DNA from: Dermanyssus gallinae
Lineage: Eukaryota; Arthropoda; Arachnida; Mesostigmata; Dermanyssidae
Length of the DNA: 64,000 nt
Reading direction: 5' to 3'
NCBI GenBank assembly: GCA_003439945.1
Contig: QVRM01007057.1
Span: 62,001 to 126,000, forward strand
The notes beneath the pieces were generated by a model. The model did not search any database and had not been told where the DNA came from. It saw only the letters and a program-made list of their open reading frames with translations. Shown piece by piece: positions 1 through 10,344 of the stretch. Each line of letters begins with the position of its first letter. Position 1 is the stretch's first letter. Position numbers and translations under genes: made by a program.

Positions 1-275
1 GCCACATGTCTCGTAACAACCTACAGCTGAGATAGGTAGCTACACAAACACAGTAGACTAGAGAAAAAATCCAATTTCTAATCCGCAAGACCCACTGCTC
101 TGACAGATTGCGTCTACCAACGTAGGCGACGTTCTAGCTGAGTTACTCTTAAGAATCAACTCAATCTCTCAAGTTTCGGCTGCATTCGCACTTAACACTG
201 CGGGACCCAAAACGGCTTTGACCAGTATGCTTCTTTGTTTCTAAATTACAAACGTATTGACATACACTATGAACT

Positions 276-324
<49 letters not shown>

Positions 325-735
325 GCACGCGTTCATATATAGATGACAAGATGGTATATATGGCATTTGAGACGTACAGGTACTTTTGCAAATTACTTGA
401 GATATATATTTTATGAGAGCTGTGCAAAAAATAATCAACGAGGGTGGCGACTGTTTACAGAAATCCAGTATTACGTGCAGCAACTATGTTTGGACGCCCA
501 ATGTACTCGAAAAACCAAGCCGCGAAACCACGCAGATCAAGAGATGTACTAGGACTTCGTCGAGACAGTGCGCACAGCCCTAGTCTCTCTTTATGGAGCG
601 GTAGGCGATTGCCCATTCCGACGACAGTGGAAATCTTCCACCTCAACACTGATACGTACACTATATTTCAAACGTCAAAGTATTTAGTTACGTATGGAAT
701 GGTTGACCTGTATCGACAGGAAATGCAGTCTCGCT
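1..735. repeat. Dispersed repeat, copy A1
   Basis: Bases 1-150 and 171-275 match 4500-4640 and 4773-4880 closely, including the stretch ending GACAGATTGCGTCTACCAA. Bases 484-645 share their 3' half (GTGCGCACAG, then GCGATTGCCCAT) with 5630-5715. A (TA)n tract at 290-322 separates the two blocks. The frames through it are short and I recognise no protein. It may be the non-coding end of a LINE family, because a fourth related copy near 41865-42200 runs straight into LINE ORF1 coding sequence. Confidence 0.6.
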
Positions 736-1176
736 GAACAAGTTTAGGTATGACCGCCTACAACGAGAAGTTGCAATATAGCCGTACCGCAACGGGAGGT
801 TGCTTGCTGTAGTATAGATAGAAGAGGCTCCGCTTTGAGGCGGCACACAGAGGGGTTTACTGACATACTATTCTTTTCGATGTTCATGATGTTCACGAAC
901 ACGCGATTGATCACCTTGAACAAGCGAGGTAGTGCCTACTCTAGTACCTAGCAAGTACCTATTCTTTCTTCCGCTGATGAATGCCGATCGAAATGCGGAT
1001 TTTCGGGAGGGGTTTCTGCCACCGCGCAGGGTCCAAGTGTCTACCAACCGATCTGCTGAGGTGGAGGCGACTGAAGGCGGATGCGGCACGCTTAAGCGAC
1101 CTCTCGCTGCCAATACGCCTATATCCCTCGCCACAATGTCGTCTTCTGCTCGCTCTCTTACATGCTTCGGTCGACC

Positions 1177-1214
1177 TATAAAAGGGGCAGACTCACTCGA
1201 TAGCACCATCAGTC
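1177..1214 (+). promoter_or_regulatory. TATA-box core promoter with initiator
   Basis: TATAAAAG at 1177-1184 is followed by an arthropod-style initiator, ATCAGTC, at 1208-1214. The likely start is the A at 1211, about 34 bases after the first T of the TATA box. The spacing and the coding sequence beginning at 1343 support a polymerase II promoter for the secreted acidic protein. The segment is missing from the paralogue. Confidence 0.75.
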
Positions 1215-1229
1215 GAGCACTCAAAGTCG

Positions 1230-1315
1230 TTCAGCACAGCGTTGCTTCGTTGCATCCAAAGCGAGAACGTTCAACCAACTTGAAGTTACTCAGCACAGCG
1301 TTGCTTCGTTGCATC
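1230..1315 (+). repeat. 26-bp direct repeat in the 5' UTR
   Basis: The stretch starting TCAGCACAGCGTTGC and ending TTGCATC occurs at 1231-1256 and again at 1290-1315, a 59-bp period. Both copies lie in the predicted leader between the initiator and the ATG at 1343. No function is visible. Confidence 0.85.
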
Positions 1316-1342
1316 GAAGAAGTTCAGTCAGCTCGAAGAAGA

Positions 1343-1951
1343 ATGAAGATCGCAGCTGTGTTCCTACTTGCCCTCGTGGCGGCACAGAGTGACGCGGCCC
1401 ACTGGGATTTCCTCGTGAAGCCGGCCAGCATTATCGCCGAACGGTTTGCAATAGCGTTTAAGCCTGTTTTTGAATCGTTACTGGCTTCTACGCTGTCGGG
1501 TGACTTAAACCCGAACCGTGACGGACTCGAGGCCGTGTCGGATGACGCAGGAAGCCACGAGTGGATTATAACTGATACATTCGACGACCCTACTGAACCG
1601 GATCTCTCGAGCAGCAACTCGTCGGCTGTGCTAGATATCGCAGACAGGGACTTGTCGACTGCGGCAAATATCACAGACAGCGACGAAGATGACGATGACG
1701 AGGAGATGATGGCGTCAGCCTTAGAGGGCGATGTCATTGACAGTGATGATCTGAATGCTACCTTCGTCGACCTTCCGCCGGAGGTGTTCGAAATTGCCCA
1801 GAAGCTCATCGACGAACATTACATCGATGCCAACAGTACGATCGTCCTCGTTCCCGACCTAGAAATAGCTGCAGAACAGGGACGACGGCGAGAACTCTAC
1901 CGCTCTTCCACTGCTGTCCGAGCTCGGAGCCAACCTCTCGACCAATGCTAG
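1343..1951 (+). pseudogene. Secreted acidic protein, copy 1 (frameshifted 3' half)
   Basis: The ATG at 1343 opens a 202-residue frame. Residues 1-18 form a signal peptide (Lys-2, hydrophobic core VFLLALVAA, small residues to Ala-18). The mature part is rich in Asp and Glu, with four N-glycosylation sequons (NSS, NIT, NAT, NST) and a run EDDDDEE. Compared with 12200-13078 there is one extra base near 1881-1892, so about 22 aberrant residues follow codon 180 before the stop. The frame continues open upstream of 1343, but TATA box and initiator favour this start. AATAAA lies at 2089-2094. I recognise no family; it resembles a lineage-restricted secreted protein. It could still be expressed as a shortened protein. 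Confidence 0.7.
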
Positions 1952-2088
1952 GGTTAGGTTGCTACCGTACCCACTTATGTTTCCGGTGCCAGCGAGCGGA
2001 GCGCAGGAGAATGTGGGGGATGCGACCGACCCAAGGCTTGCCGCAGGTATACTCATTAGCCCAATCGAAGAAGGCGAAGATGTACATA

Positions 2089-2094
2089 AATAAA
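2089..2094 (+). terminator. Polyadenylation signal, acidic-protein copy 1
   Basis: AATAAA sits in a segment (GTACATAAATAAACCTCAT) that is identical downstream of copy 2, where the signal is at 13310-13315. Because of the 3' deletion in copy 1 it now lies only about 140 bases after the stop. Confidence 0.6.
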
Positions 2095-2397
2095 CCTCAT
2101 CACATTAATTTCTAATGACCGTTGTTTTTGAATACTTATAAATATTTTTGTCACGGAATCAATACTGATAGATTGCGAGTAGGTTCAGTTTTTCGAAGTA
2201 GGGTCTAAAAATAATAAGCATTATCACGATTGCCATCATTATAACACAAACTAATTTTAAAGGGCTCATGTCATGTCAGGAGAAGAAAGAAACGAGACGA
2301 ATGTAAAATGGCAACATGTAATTTCAAGCTAATTGTCTTTATATTGAACTGGCCCATATTTAATTGTGTCATAATTAACAAAATACACATTTTAGGA

Positions 2398-2402
<5 letters not shown>

Positions 2403-2433
<31 letters not shown>

Positions 2434-2525
2434 CCAATTATACAACCAATTAATAATTGGTTACCAATTATGAGTGTTTACCAACCAATTATTAATTGGT
2501 CATACAACCAATCAATATGTATATA
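2403..2525. repeat. (TA)n tract and AATTGGT palindrome cluster
   Basis: A (TA)n run at 2405-2433 is followed by repeated CCAATTA/TAATTGG words, including the near-perfect palindromes ACCAATTAATAATTGGTTACC and ACCAATTATTAATTGGT. They border the decayed mariner and may be remnants of a small AT-rich inverted-repeat element. Confidence 0.6.
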
Positions 2526-2689
2526 TATACAAGGGCGGATTGGCAAGGATCAGTACTTTACATTTTTAAATTTGAACCAACACCATTAAAGTCCTCCGAT
2601 TTGTTTTTCTTAGAATTGTCTCACTAGCTACACTAAGGCCACATTTAGCGCCAATCGGTGGCGGCGTTGTTTGAGTTGAAAACAAGGTT

Positions 2690-3440
2690 CGATCATTTGT
2701 AAGAAGCCGAAAATGAAGCAGCGGAGAATCTTTACTAAGTTCTGCGTTATAAACCAAATTAAATGCTTATGGTGATCAAGCAGTTTTCCGAAACACTGGT
2801 TTACATGGTACCGTCGATTAAACAACAGACGTGAAGAAACCGAAGATGACCCCCGTTCGGGAAGGTTTTCGACGTTAATAACAGAATAAAACGTTTAAAA
2901 AGTTTGTGACATCTTACTCAACAATCGCCGAATTACTATCAGCGACATGGCTGACAAGTTAGCGTTATCTTATAGATCAGTTATAACAGTCTTTACCGAT
3001 ATTTTATGCGTCAGAAGACTGGCAGTGAAGTGTGGAATTTCCAGCAAATTAACGCCGTCGGGAAATGTCCGAATTGAATCTTCAGGCGGCAGCAAAGGAC
3101 CGCGGATTGCTTCAGAGAGCGATTACAGGAGACGAATCATAAGTTACGACATAGAGACCAAAGCTTAATCCTTCCAAGAGGAGAGTCGATTGCGGAAATA
3201 CAGATACAGCAAATCCAACACTAATGCTCTTTAAACGTTTTTTTTTAGTACGAGAGAATCATCTTTTGCGATTTTTAGCTACATTGACGACGGATTGAAT
3301 GGTCAAAAAGGAATACTTACGCGAAATTTAAAGAAGTTTGTGCGAGAACTTCCGACACAAGAGGCCTGAACTTTCGGCAAGCAACCATTGGATTATTCAT
3401 CACGACAACGGACATGCGCACACGTCGTATAGAGGAAAAT
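2690..3440 (+). pseudogene. Decayed mariner transposase
   Basis: Conceptual translation across frames gives mariner landmarks in order: an N-terminal stretch ending in KFCV near 2740, then WYRRLNNRREETEDDPRSG near 2800-2860, where DPRSGR is the mariner linker signature. Next comes a helix-turn-helix region with ITISDMADKLALSY near 2930-2980, a TGDES-like remnant near 3130, and HHDNGHAHTS near 3396-3425, equivalent to the catalytic HDNAPAH block. Stops and frameshifts interrupt every frame, so it is inactive. No terminal inverted repeats were confirmed. A (TA)n tract bounds it on each side (2405-2433 and 3461-3481). Confidence 0.8.
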
Positions 3441-3769
3441 AAAAAATGGATCCTCCCATATATATATATATATATATATATGCGCAACACATATTAATAT
3501 GTATTAATGGGTATACGTATATCTCTAAAGTACTCGCGTAGTTATGGACAGGATTCAGTGGTGCCGTTTGCATTTGGAACAAAGTAGCTTCATCGGCTGG
3601 TCTGTCCAAGTCAAAAAGCACATTGTATTGCGCAGTGTTAGCGTTTAGAGGTCGTGAGTAGCTTTCGAGTGTCTCAGGTTGACTTGTCCGAGCCTACAGC
3701 TTTGTGGAGACACTGACCGAAAGAGTAAGAGGGCGAGGGCGAGATACGGGAGAGATGTGGCAAGATGCT

Positions 3770-3801
3770 GAGCACGGAGCCCGTAAACAGCTCCGTGCTC
3801 A
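3770..3801. other. 12-bp perfect hairpin
   Basis: TGAGCACGGAGC at 3770-3781 pairs perfectly with GCTCCGTGCTCA at 3790-3801 across an 8-base loop. It sits in gene-poor, purine-rich DNA upstream of the candidate exon at 4215. No protein-binding family is recognised. Confidence 0.6.
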
Positions 3802-4214
3802 TCATCAGAGGGCGCCAAATAGACGCGGTCCGTTGAACGGCAGCCGAAAGAAGGGCGTGTCAGTGTTCCCCTGAATACGAGTTAGCCTGCCTTCGCATGC
3901 AGATGGTCTCACGCTGCTCGCGAGGCGCTGACTATCTCGCCTTTTGTTGTCCGGCAAGGATAGTATTGCTTTACACGGAGCGCACCTTCAGATCGAACTA
4001 GACGACTTGAGAAAAGATCGATTGTGTTTACGCTTAGTCCGCCAGATGATGTTCTGTATGGGAAAATACAGGGAAAACTTTACAGACATGCTTTGGTGTT
4101 GTTGAGGACAACCCCACTTAGTAGTTAACTTCGACGTTGCTTCGTGTTCTCAGTTTACCTGAAGTTGGACACGCGAAGGGACTGCAGTTGCAAGCGGAGT
4201 GAGTGGATGCGGGC

Positions 4215-4295
4215 ATGGCGAGCCCGGGCACCGGTTTTCGATCCAACACCCTGTTGGACGTCGCAGTCAGCGCCTCCTTTCGTGACCGACGTGGT
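4215..4295 (+). CDS. Candidate first coding exon (speculative)
   Basis: The ATG at 4215 in GGGCATGG context opens 27 codons (MASPGTGFRSN and onwards) that end exactly at a strong 5' splice site, GTAAGT, at 4296. The exon ends in phase 0. The first visible exon of the RRM gene at 30992 also begins in phase 0, so this could be its start across a very long intron, or the start of another gene. An upstream ATG at 4207 gives a different frame that stops at the splice site. There is no homology support. Confidence 0.25.
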
Positions 4296-4490
4296 GTAAG
4301 TACGAAGTGTTACAACTAAGAACACATAGGCGACTTCACCATCTATAACAATATGCTGTTCACCAATAAACGCACGGCCTGCTACTTAAAACGTAACTAA
4401 AATACGGGAACGGTACAAATAGCAAACAATTAATGGTATATGCTTCGACGTGTAACAGGTAAGGTATCATCGCTCGTGTTCTTCATTTCT

Positions 4491-4945
4491 ACCCTATGAA
4501 TCTGGTAACGACCTACAGCCGAGATAGGTAGTTAAACAGACGTAGTAGATTAGGAAAAAAACAAGTTTCTAATCCGTAAGACCCAGTGCTCTGACAGATT
4601 GCGTCTACCAATGTGGGCGACGTTCTAGGTGAGCTACTCTAGAGAGTTATGTTAACTACAGAGATATTTCAATCACTTATTTATTCGTTTGCACATCGTG
4701 AGGTGGCTTCACAGGTGTTCTCTATTGGATGACTGGACGATTATTGATGATGACTCGAAGCGAAAGCAGGGTCAAGTTTCGGCTGCATTCGCACTTGACA
4801 CTGCGGGGCCCAAGACGGCTCTGGCCACTATGCTTTTTTACTTCTATGTTACATATGTGCTGACATACATTATGTACTCGAAAAGCCAAACAGCGACACC
4901 AGGCCGATCGAGAGATATGCTAGGACTTCAATCGTCACGATGAAC
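4491..4945. repeat. Dispersed repeat, copy A2
   Basis: Bases 4500-4640 match 10-150, and 4773-4880 match 171-275. About 130 bp at 4641-4772 is present only here. The 3' part (4873-4930: TGTACTCGAAAAGCCAA, AGAGATATGCTAGGACTTC) matches 500-560. A (TA)n tract follows at 5058-5091. It is non-coding as far as can be seen. Confidence 0.6.
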
Positions 4946-5054
4946 CTGTGACAATGTATGATCAGCTGTATCTAAACTCTGTTTAGACTACAAATTGTAT
5001 TTTTTTCTAAATAAAGTAACCACAGGCGTTTAATAACGCAGGGCAACGTTTACT

Positions 5055-5092
<38 letters not shown>

Positions 5093-5380
5093 TAGGACCG
5101 CTGCAGAAGTATTAGAAAAATCATTTGTACAGAAATTAGGTTTAATATGCATAAAGCGCAATATCTTGCTTTACTTCTACATTATTTTGGTCTACATCAA
5201 ATTAAGACGTGAGGTTCAGAAGATCCTTCAAAGCAGAGCTTCGAATCGCATTCTTTGTTTATTCATGGGAGCATTGTGGGCCTTCTCACGCAACGCAAAG
5301 CGTCCATGAAGGTATTTCTTCACAGTACAGAGAAAAAACCGCACAAGCCAAATGCGCTAAGTAAATGGGGAGCTAATTGC
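4946..5380. other. Unassigned interval with (TA)n at 5058-5091
   Basis: No coding frame or recognisable element is seen apart from the 34-bp TA tract. Confidence 0.5.
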
Positions 5381-5725
5381 GCGTTCCAGAAAGTAAAAGG
5401 CGGCAGAGACCAAGCGCATTAATTCACTGACAGAGGTGTTCCTGGTCGTTAGAAAACTAGAAATAAACGCCATGACGACCCAGGCTGTGTAATTCAGAAA
5501 AAGGGATTGATTGGCTGCCAACGACATTATACGTTGCCACAGCCAATTCTAATAAGTCGTCACCTATTTCCGGTATGTGGGCCTTTGACTTCATTATACC
5601 GGGACGACCCTCACTGGAACATTGTCGAGACGGTGCGCACAGTCCTAGTCTATCTTTATGAAGAGAGAGGCGACGCCCGGCGATTGCCCATCCCGACGGC
5701 AGTGGCAATCTTCCATTTCAATATT
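5380..5725. repeat. Dispersed repeat, copy A3
   Basis: The block matches 41895-42190 over AGCGCATT, ACAGAGGTGTTC, GAAATAAACG, GATTGATTGGCTGCCAACGAC and GTGCGCACAGTCCTAGTC. Its last 90 bases also match 570-645 of copy A1. It is therefore a composite linking the families seen at 1-735 and 41865-42200. No intact open frame is present. Confidence 0.6.
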
Positions 5726-5861
5726 TAGCGGTTGAGGTTAAAAACGCCACGTACAGTACTATTTGAATACTTTATCTAAGAATGGGAAAATTAAGTTAAA
5801 CGGGAAGTCGTAAAAATCGACGAGACCTGGATATTTTCAGCGCCTCTCACCTCAATTCTGG

Positions 5862-6125
5862 CCTTGCACGTGACAATCGCCACGTCTATACCAGGTCTAT
5901 ACTAGATGGTCTGTTCGAACACGAACTTTCACGAGAAGTACACGGAATGCGTCTGTCGACTGTGCTCAGGTGTTACAAAGTATCATGCGTCTGCCTGCCT
6001 GGCTCTCGCGAAGAGAGGATTGCACTGTCTCTCTCGAATAACATGCCGAGAGCAGCTGACAATTGTATGGGCATCATTGTTATATGCATACATAATATGA
6101 GTGAAATCAACGTGGTCATGATTAT
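5862..6125. repeat. Repeat inverted relative to 41340-41626
   Basis: Reverse-complement matches to 41340-41626 include GTGACAATCGCCACGTCTATACCAG near 5870, the stretch with CGAAGAGAG near 6009, and ATATGAGTGAAAT near 6094. The two copies lie about 35 kb apart in opposite orientation. The nature of the repeat is unknown. Confidence 0.65.
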
Positions 6126-6349
6126 GAATAAACTATTTTTTGTGAGTTCAAGACGGTCATGCAAACTCGTATGCAACAATAAGCACACATGCAATGTATC
6201 TCTTCCAGCGATTCTAATAAGGCTGTTTAGGTAACACTGGTCGATTGATTGATTTATTCGCTTGGTAGGTGTGTGTTCATATATCACCCTTTTATATCAG
6301 GGGCGCATAACGCTGCAGCTATTAATTATCTACGTTGTAGTCCGCCGTT

Positions 6350-9300
6350 TTTTGCCTTTATGTGTTGAGCACCTTTCATCGGGATAGTCTCTGCTTTGTA
6401 ATCTCTACCTGTGCCTTTTCTGCATGCTTACCTAATCCTAGCGCTTCCCCTAATTTTAGATCCCTAACCCCTCCTAAGTGCTCACACTCCCTAAACAGAT
6501 GATCTATCGTTTCTTCTCTTTTACCGCATATCCGACATATCGTTGTTTCTCATTTTTCATAGCAATTTCGCTGCACCCTCGTGTCTAACATAATTTTAAT
6601 TTGCCCACGGGACATAACAGTGATGCCCATTGTTTACTACTGAGTCCTATTTGTCTTGCCGCAAATTCCACCCTCCTGTCCCATTTTGTTTTTACTCCCA
6701 TTGCCCCTTTTACCCATTGTATGTTTTTAAACCATCGTTCGTTATTCAATGTCCTAATTCTACTACAGTATCTCAGCTTAATTTACACTTCTCTCTCAAT
6801 GAATTTGGACATACCGCCTTCTCCTTCGAGAAACTCTCTGCTACAATTAAAGCGGCATTCCAATGAGAATCGAATTACTTCTCTTTGAATCCCTTCTAGC
6901 TTTCTCCATACATCCGAGCTACGCACTAGAACAGCGTTTCCAAAAGTCAGCCCTGGAACATACAATGCCTTCCAAATGTCTCTTGTAACTACATATCTAT
7001 TGAACCCCCATAGACTCTTGCACCTTACCGAATTCCTACCCCTGTCTGCTTTGTTTATTCTTAATATTTCTTCCACCTTTATTAATTCTCCCTTGGACGC
7101 TATAGTTACACCTAAATATTGATATTGATCCCGATACCCTAACTCCTTTTCCTGCAACCTTAGCTTCCGCTCTATTGTAACCCCCGAAAACACTAAAACA
7201 GCGCTCTTCTTTTCGTTAAATATCATATCTAGCTCATCTGCTGCCTTCCCACAGGCATCAACCATTCCTTGAACCTCTTCTACGTTCCTTGCTAAAATAG
7301 CCATATCATCTGCAAACCACAAAAGAGGAATTCTAATGAAGGTTTCTTTTTCACCGATCTGCCATCCCAACCCGGTGTTATTTACCTTTCTATCGATTCT
7401 TTCTATATATATTAGAAAAAGAACTGATGATAAGGGGCATCCCTGTCTCACTCCTTTAGCAACACTATTATTACTCGATTCCCCCTCCTTTGTTTAATCA
7501 TTACTGTGTTTTCCCTATAAATTTCCTCCAGTAAGCCTATCCAACTTACGTCAAATCCTTCTTCTGCCATACATTTGTATAGTGTATCTCTATTAACTAT
7601 ATCATGAGCTTTTTAAGATCCAAAAAGCCGCCAATACAACCCTGTCCCCTGATCCTGGATATTTCAACTATTTGATTCATTAGAAAACTATGGTCGTCTA
7701 ACCTTTTTTTTTGAACAAGGTTATTTATTTATTATATACACAATTACAATGGTATGTTGTTTCATACATTTACAATTATTTGCAAGGAGGATATAGTAAT
7801 TTAAACCTACTACAGTTACCATTGTGTTGGTAAAAAGTTGCAGCCGGAATAAAATTACTGGTGTTTACCTCTATGCGAGGGTCAATTTAGGAAGACTAGT
7901 GTATCCATTATTGACGGGGTAATAGGTGTGACTTTAAATTCTCCTTGAAGTTATTTAAGGATTTCAAACAACGCAAGCTAACCGGAAGAGTGTTCCACTC
8001 TCTGACAGCTCGCACGCCAAACGCTTGGCTGCCCTTGCTGCTTCGATGCATGCGGATCTTCAGTGTGACCGTGTTTGATGCTCTGGTCTCTCTCGCCCCT
8101 CCAAGGCGATCAAGTTCTAGTATCTTCGGCCCAATCCCATGGATATTCTTAAAAATCACTATCAAGGTTAAATAGCGCATGGTATTTTCTATATCTAAAA
8201 TATTGTGTTGTTTTCTCTCTCTATATCCTTTTCTAAACCCACATTGCCATTCCCCAATTTTACCATTCGCTTTTAACTTTTCTTGTATCCGGCACTTAAA
8301 AATTTGCATGAAAATACGGTACGTAATCGGTGTAATAGTTATGGGTCTTCTATTTCTCAAATCATTGTTATCGACGCCATCCTTTGGCAGCAAAGATACC
8401 CTTCTCTTACGCCAACTTCTCGGGATGCTACCTCCGGCAAAGATGTTATTAAATACTTTGGATAAATAACTTTTGTAGTTCTCTCCCAACGCATTTACAA
8501 TCTCCATTGCTATTCCGTCTAACCCGCATGCCGTCTTCCCTTTCATTCCTCTAACAACTTGTTCTATTTCTTGTACCCTTGTGATTATGCCTGTATTTAT
8601 TCTTGACCTTCCTTCACTAACCCTATTACTTATAAAAAATAGTGCTTTTACCGCCGCATTCATCTCTTCTTTTGTGAACACGTTTTCATGCTCAAGGTTA
8701 GTCATGCTTTTCCCTGCATTGACTACATATGCTCATAATCGCTTTACCCGTTGTCCCCTTGGAGCCCCTGATATATTATTGAATTCCTGTTCGTCTTGCC
8801 GCTTTATTCCTTCTTGTACCAAATACTGAACCTTTGCCTTTGCCTGCATACATCTTTGCCAGTATTCCTCGCCCTTACCCGGGTCTCTATTTACTATCTT
8901 CCTGTGCTCCCTGCTCCACTTTTTTCTTTCTAATATAGCCTCCTCAATCTCCTTATTCCACCAGCCCTTTTCTCCCCCTCTTACGCCCTTAACTACTTTA
9001 TAGCATTCATCATATTTACCTCGTATTATTGTATGCATTTTATCTAGATCCATCTCTATGGTGTCCCGTGCTTGTCTATTATCTTTTTGTCTAATTTCAT
9101 CTTATTAGTAGCTCTTCCCCGTCCCGTAACTTCCACCCAATTATGGTCACTGCCAATGCTCCATTCCCTTTCTTCATCAACAATCATCTCTCCCACCCAT
9201 TCCCGTATTTTTCCTTTGACCATAATATAATCTACACATGATTTCCTATTTCCTTGACTATACGTATATTTTCCAACCACTACTTTATCTAAATTTAGTA

Positions 9301-9875
9301 TATTTAGCCTTGCCGTTGATACCCATTGTAATAGCATTTTCACTTCCATATCCTCTCTCCCGTCTAACTGATGAATGTGGGCGTTCGTATCTCCAAGGCA
9401 CATAGTTCTCATCCCCCGACTATTTGCGACCGCCTCTGTTAATCTACTCTACAGTTTTTTTATTTTCCTCTAACGTATTACTCGGCGCCCTGTATACCCC
9501 TATAATTCTTGTTACCCGGCTAAGCCCTTCAATATCAACCACCACCAAATCTTTCATTCTTAATTCACTTACTTCTCTACTTATTATGCTTTCTTTAATG
9601 AATATACCCACTCCTCCAAACCTATTTTCTCCTGCCCTCGTTCTTCTATTTGTCCCATACCAATTGTATCCATGAATCCCCGGTGGAACTTCTGCCTCAC
9701 ATAGATGTGTCTCTGTTACTACCATTATATCGACTCCTCTCTTTTCTATCAGCCTGTATAGTTCCTCCCACTTACCCCGTCTTCTACCACCTCTTATATT
9801 TAGCAATGCTATCCGTCGGAAAGGTGCTCTCTTATTTTTATCTTTTTTCCCTTTTCCATGTCGATTTTGGTGTCT
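6350..9875 (-). pseudogene. LINE ORF2: APE endonuclease and reverse transcriptase (broken)
   Basis: Endonuclease landmarks are VVTETHL (catalytic Glu, near 9710), GDTNAH (near 9395) and GSDHNWV (catalytic Asp-His, near 9150). RT landmarks are GKTACGLDGIAMEI and GFRKGY (8560-8250), then after the inserted element FLDLKKAHD (7630), RQGCPLSS (7450), FADD (7310, catalytic Asp pair) and YLGVTI (7115). The C-terminal Cys-His knuckle is near 6530. Frames change at about 9430, 9055, 8720, 7500 and 6790, so it cannot make a functional enzyme. It was evidently a complete ORF2 before decay. Confidence 0.8.
7704..8184 (-). mobile_element. 5'-truncated LINE 3' end inserted into the RT of another LINE
   Basis: On the minus strand the segment encodes the last part of a different LINE ORF2, with FGVRAVREWNTLPVSLR followed by a Phe/Lys-rich end and stop (7908). 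An AT-rich 3' UTR and a run of nine A follow (+ strand T run 7704-7712). The host frame reads DIEN up to about 8185 and resumes RLDDHSFLMNQ at 7703. The precise empty site can therefore be inferred. Short A-rich microhomology is all that is visible as target duplication. Confidence 0.75.
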
Positions 9876-10344
9876 CCTTAAGGTTTTTCGAGATTCGCAA
9901 GGTTGCCCATGGCCAACCTCCGAATCACATCCAGCGCACCCTCTAGTTCCAAGACTCTTCGTTGTCTCGTTTCCATGTTTGCATTCTGCGATTGCTGTGC
10001 TCTCTGTTTAAATATCTGTTGTCCCCTTGTCTTCTGTAGCCATTTTCCCCCCAGTTGCTTCTCTGATTCATGTTGTATGCGGTGCTTTTGTTTCGCCATC
10101 CAATCATTTGTGGTGTCCTCTCCCCGTAGTATCCCTCCCTGTTTATATACCCATTTCCCGACACCCAATGATTACTTCCCTGAGCTATCCACATTTCATG
10201 TCTATATGGCATCTGTCTCTGATCTACAAATCGTGGAGGATATTCTTCTTGTTTTTCCTGTCTATGTGTGGCCCTTCCCCCTATTTTCCGAGTTGTCATT
10301 TTTATTCCAAGCCATTCGAAGGCTCTCCGGCCAATTGGTCGTGC

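Larger units (their letters stand above)
770..2205. repeat. Segmental duplication, copy 1 (acidic-protein locus)
   Basis: This block is paralogous to 12171-18213 once the LINE at about 13398-18103 is removed. Homology begins at GTTGCAATATAGCCGTACCG (770; 12171) and ends in the sequence around TGATAGATTG and AGGTT (2170-2200; 18173-18205). Copy 1 retains 804-1371, which copy 2 has lost. Copy 2 retains about 338 bp between its ATGTA at 12963 and ATGTA at 13301, which copy 1 has lost. Confidence 0.85.

Noticed and set aside
274..483. Open frames with long Ile-Tyr repeats (also at 18230-17934, 26168-25815, 37563-37864, 39300-39494 and 60242-59943)
   Set aside because: They are translations of (TA)n microsatellites and their edges, with no other coding evidence.
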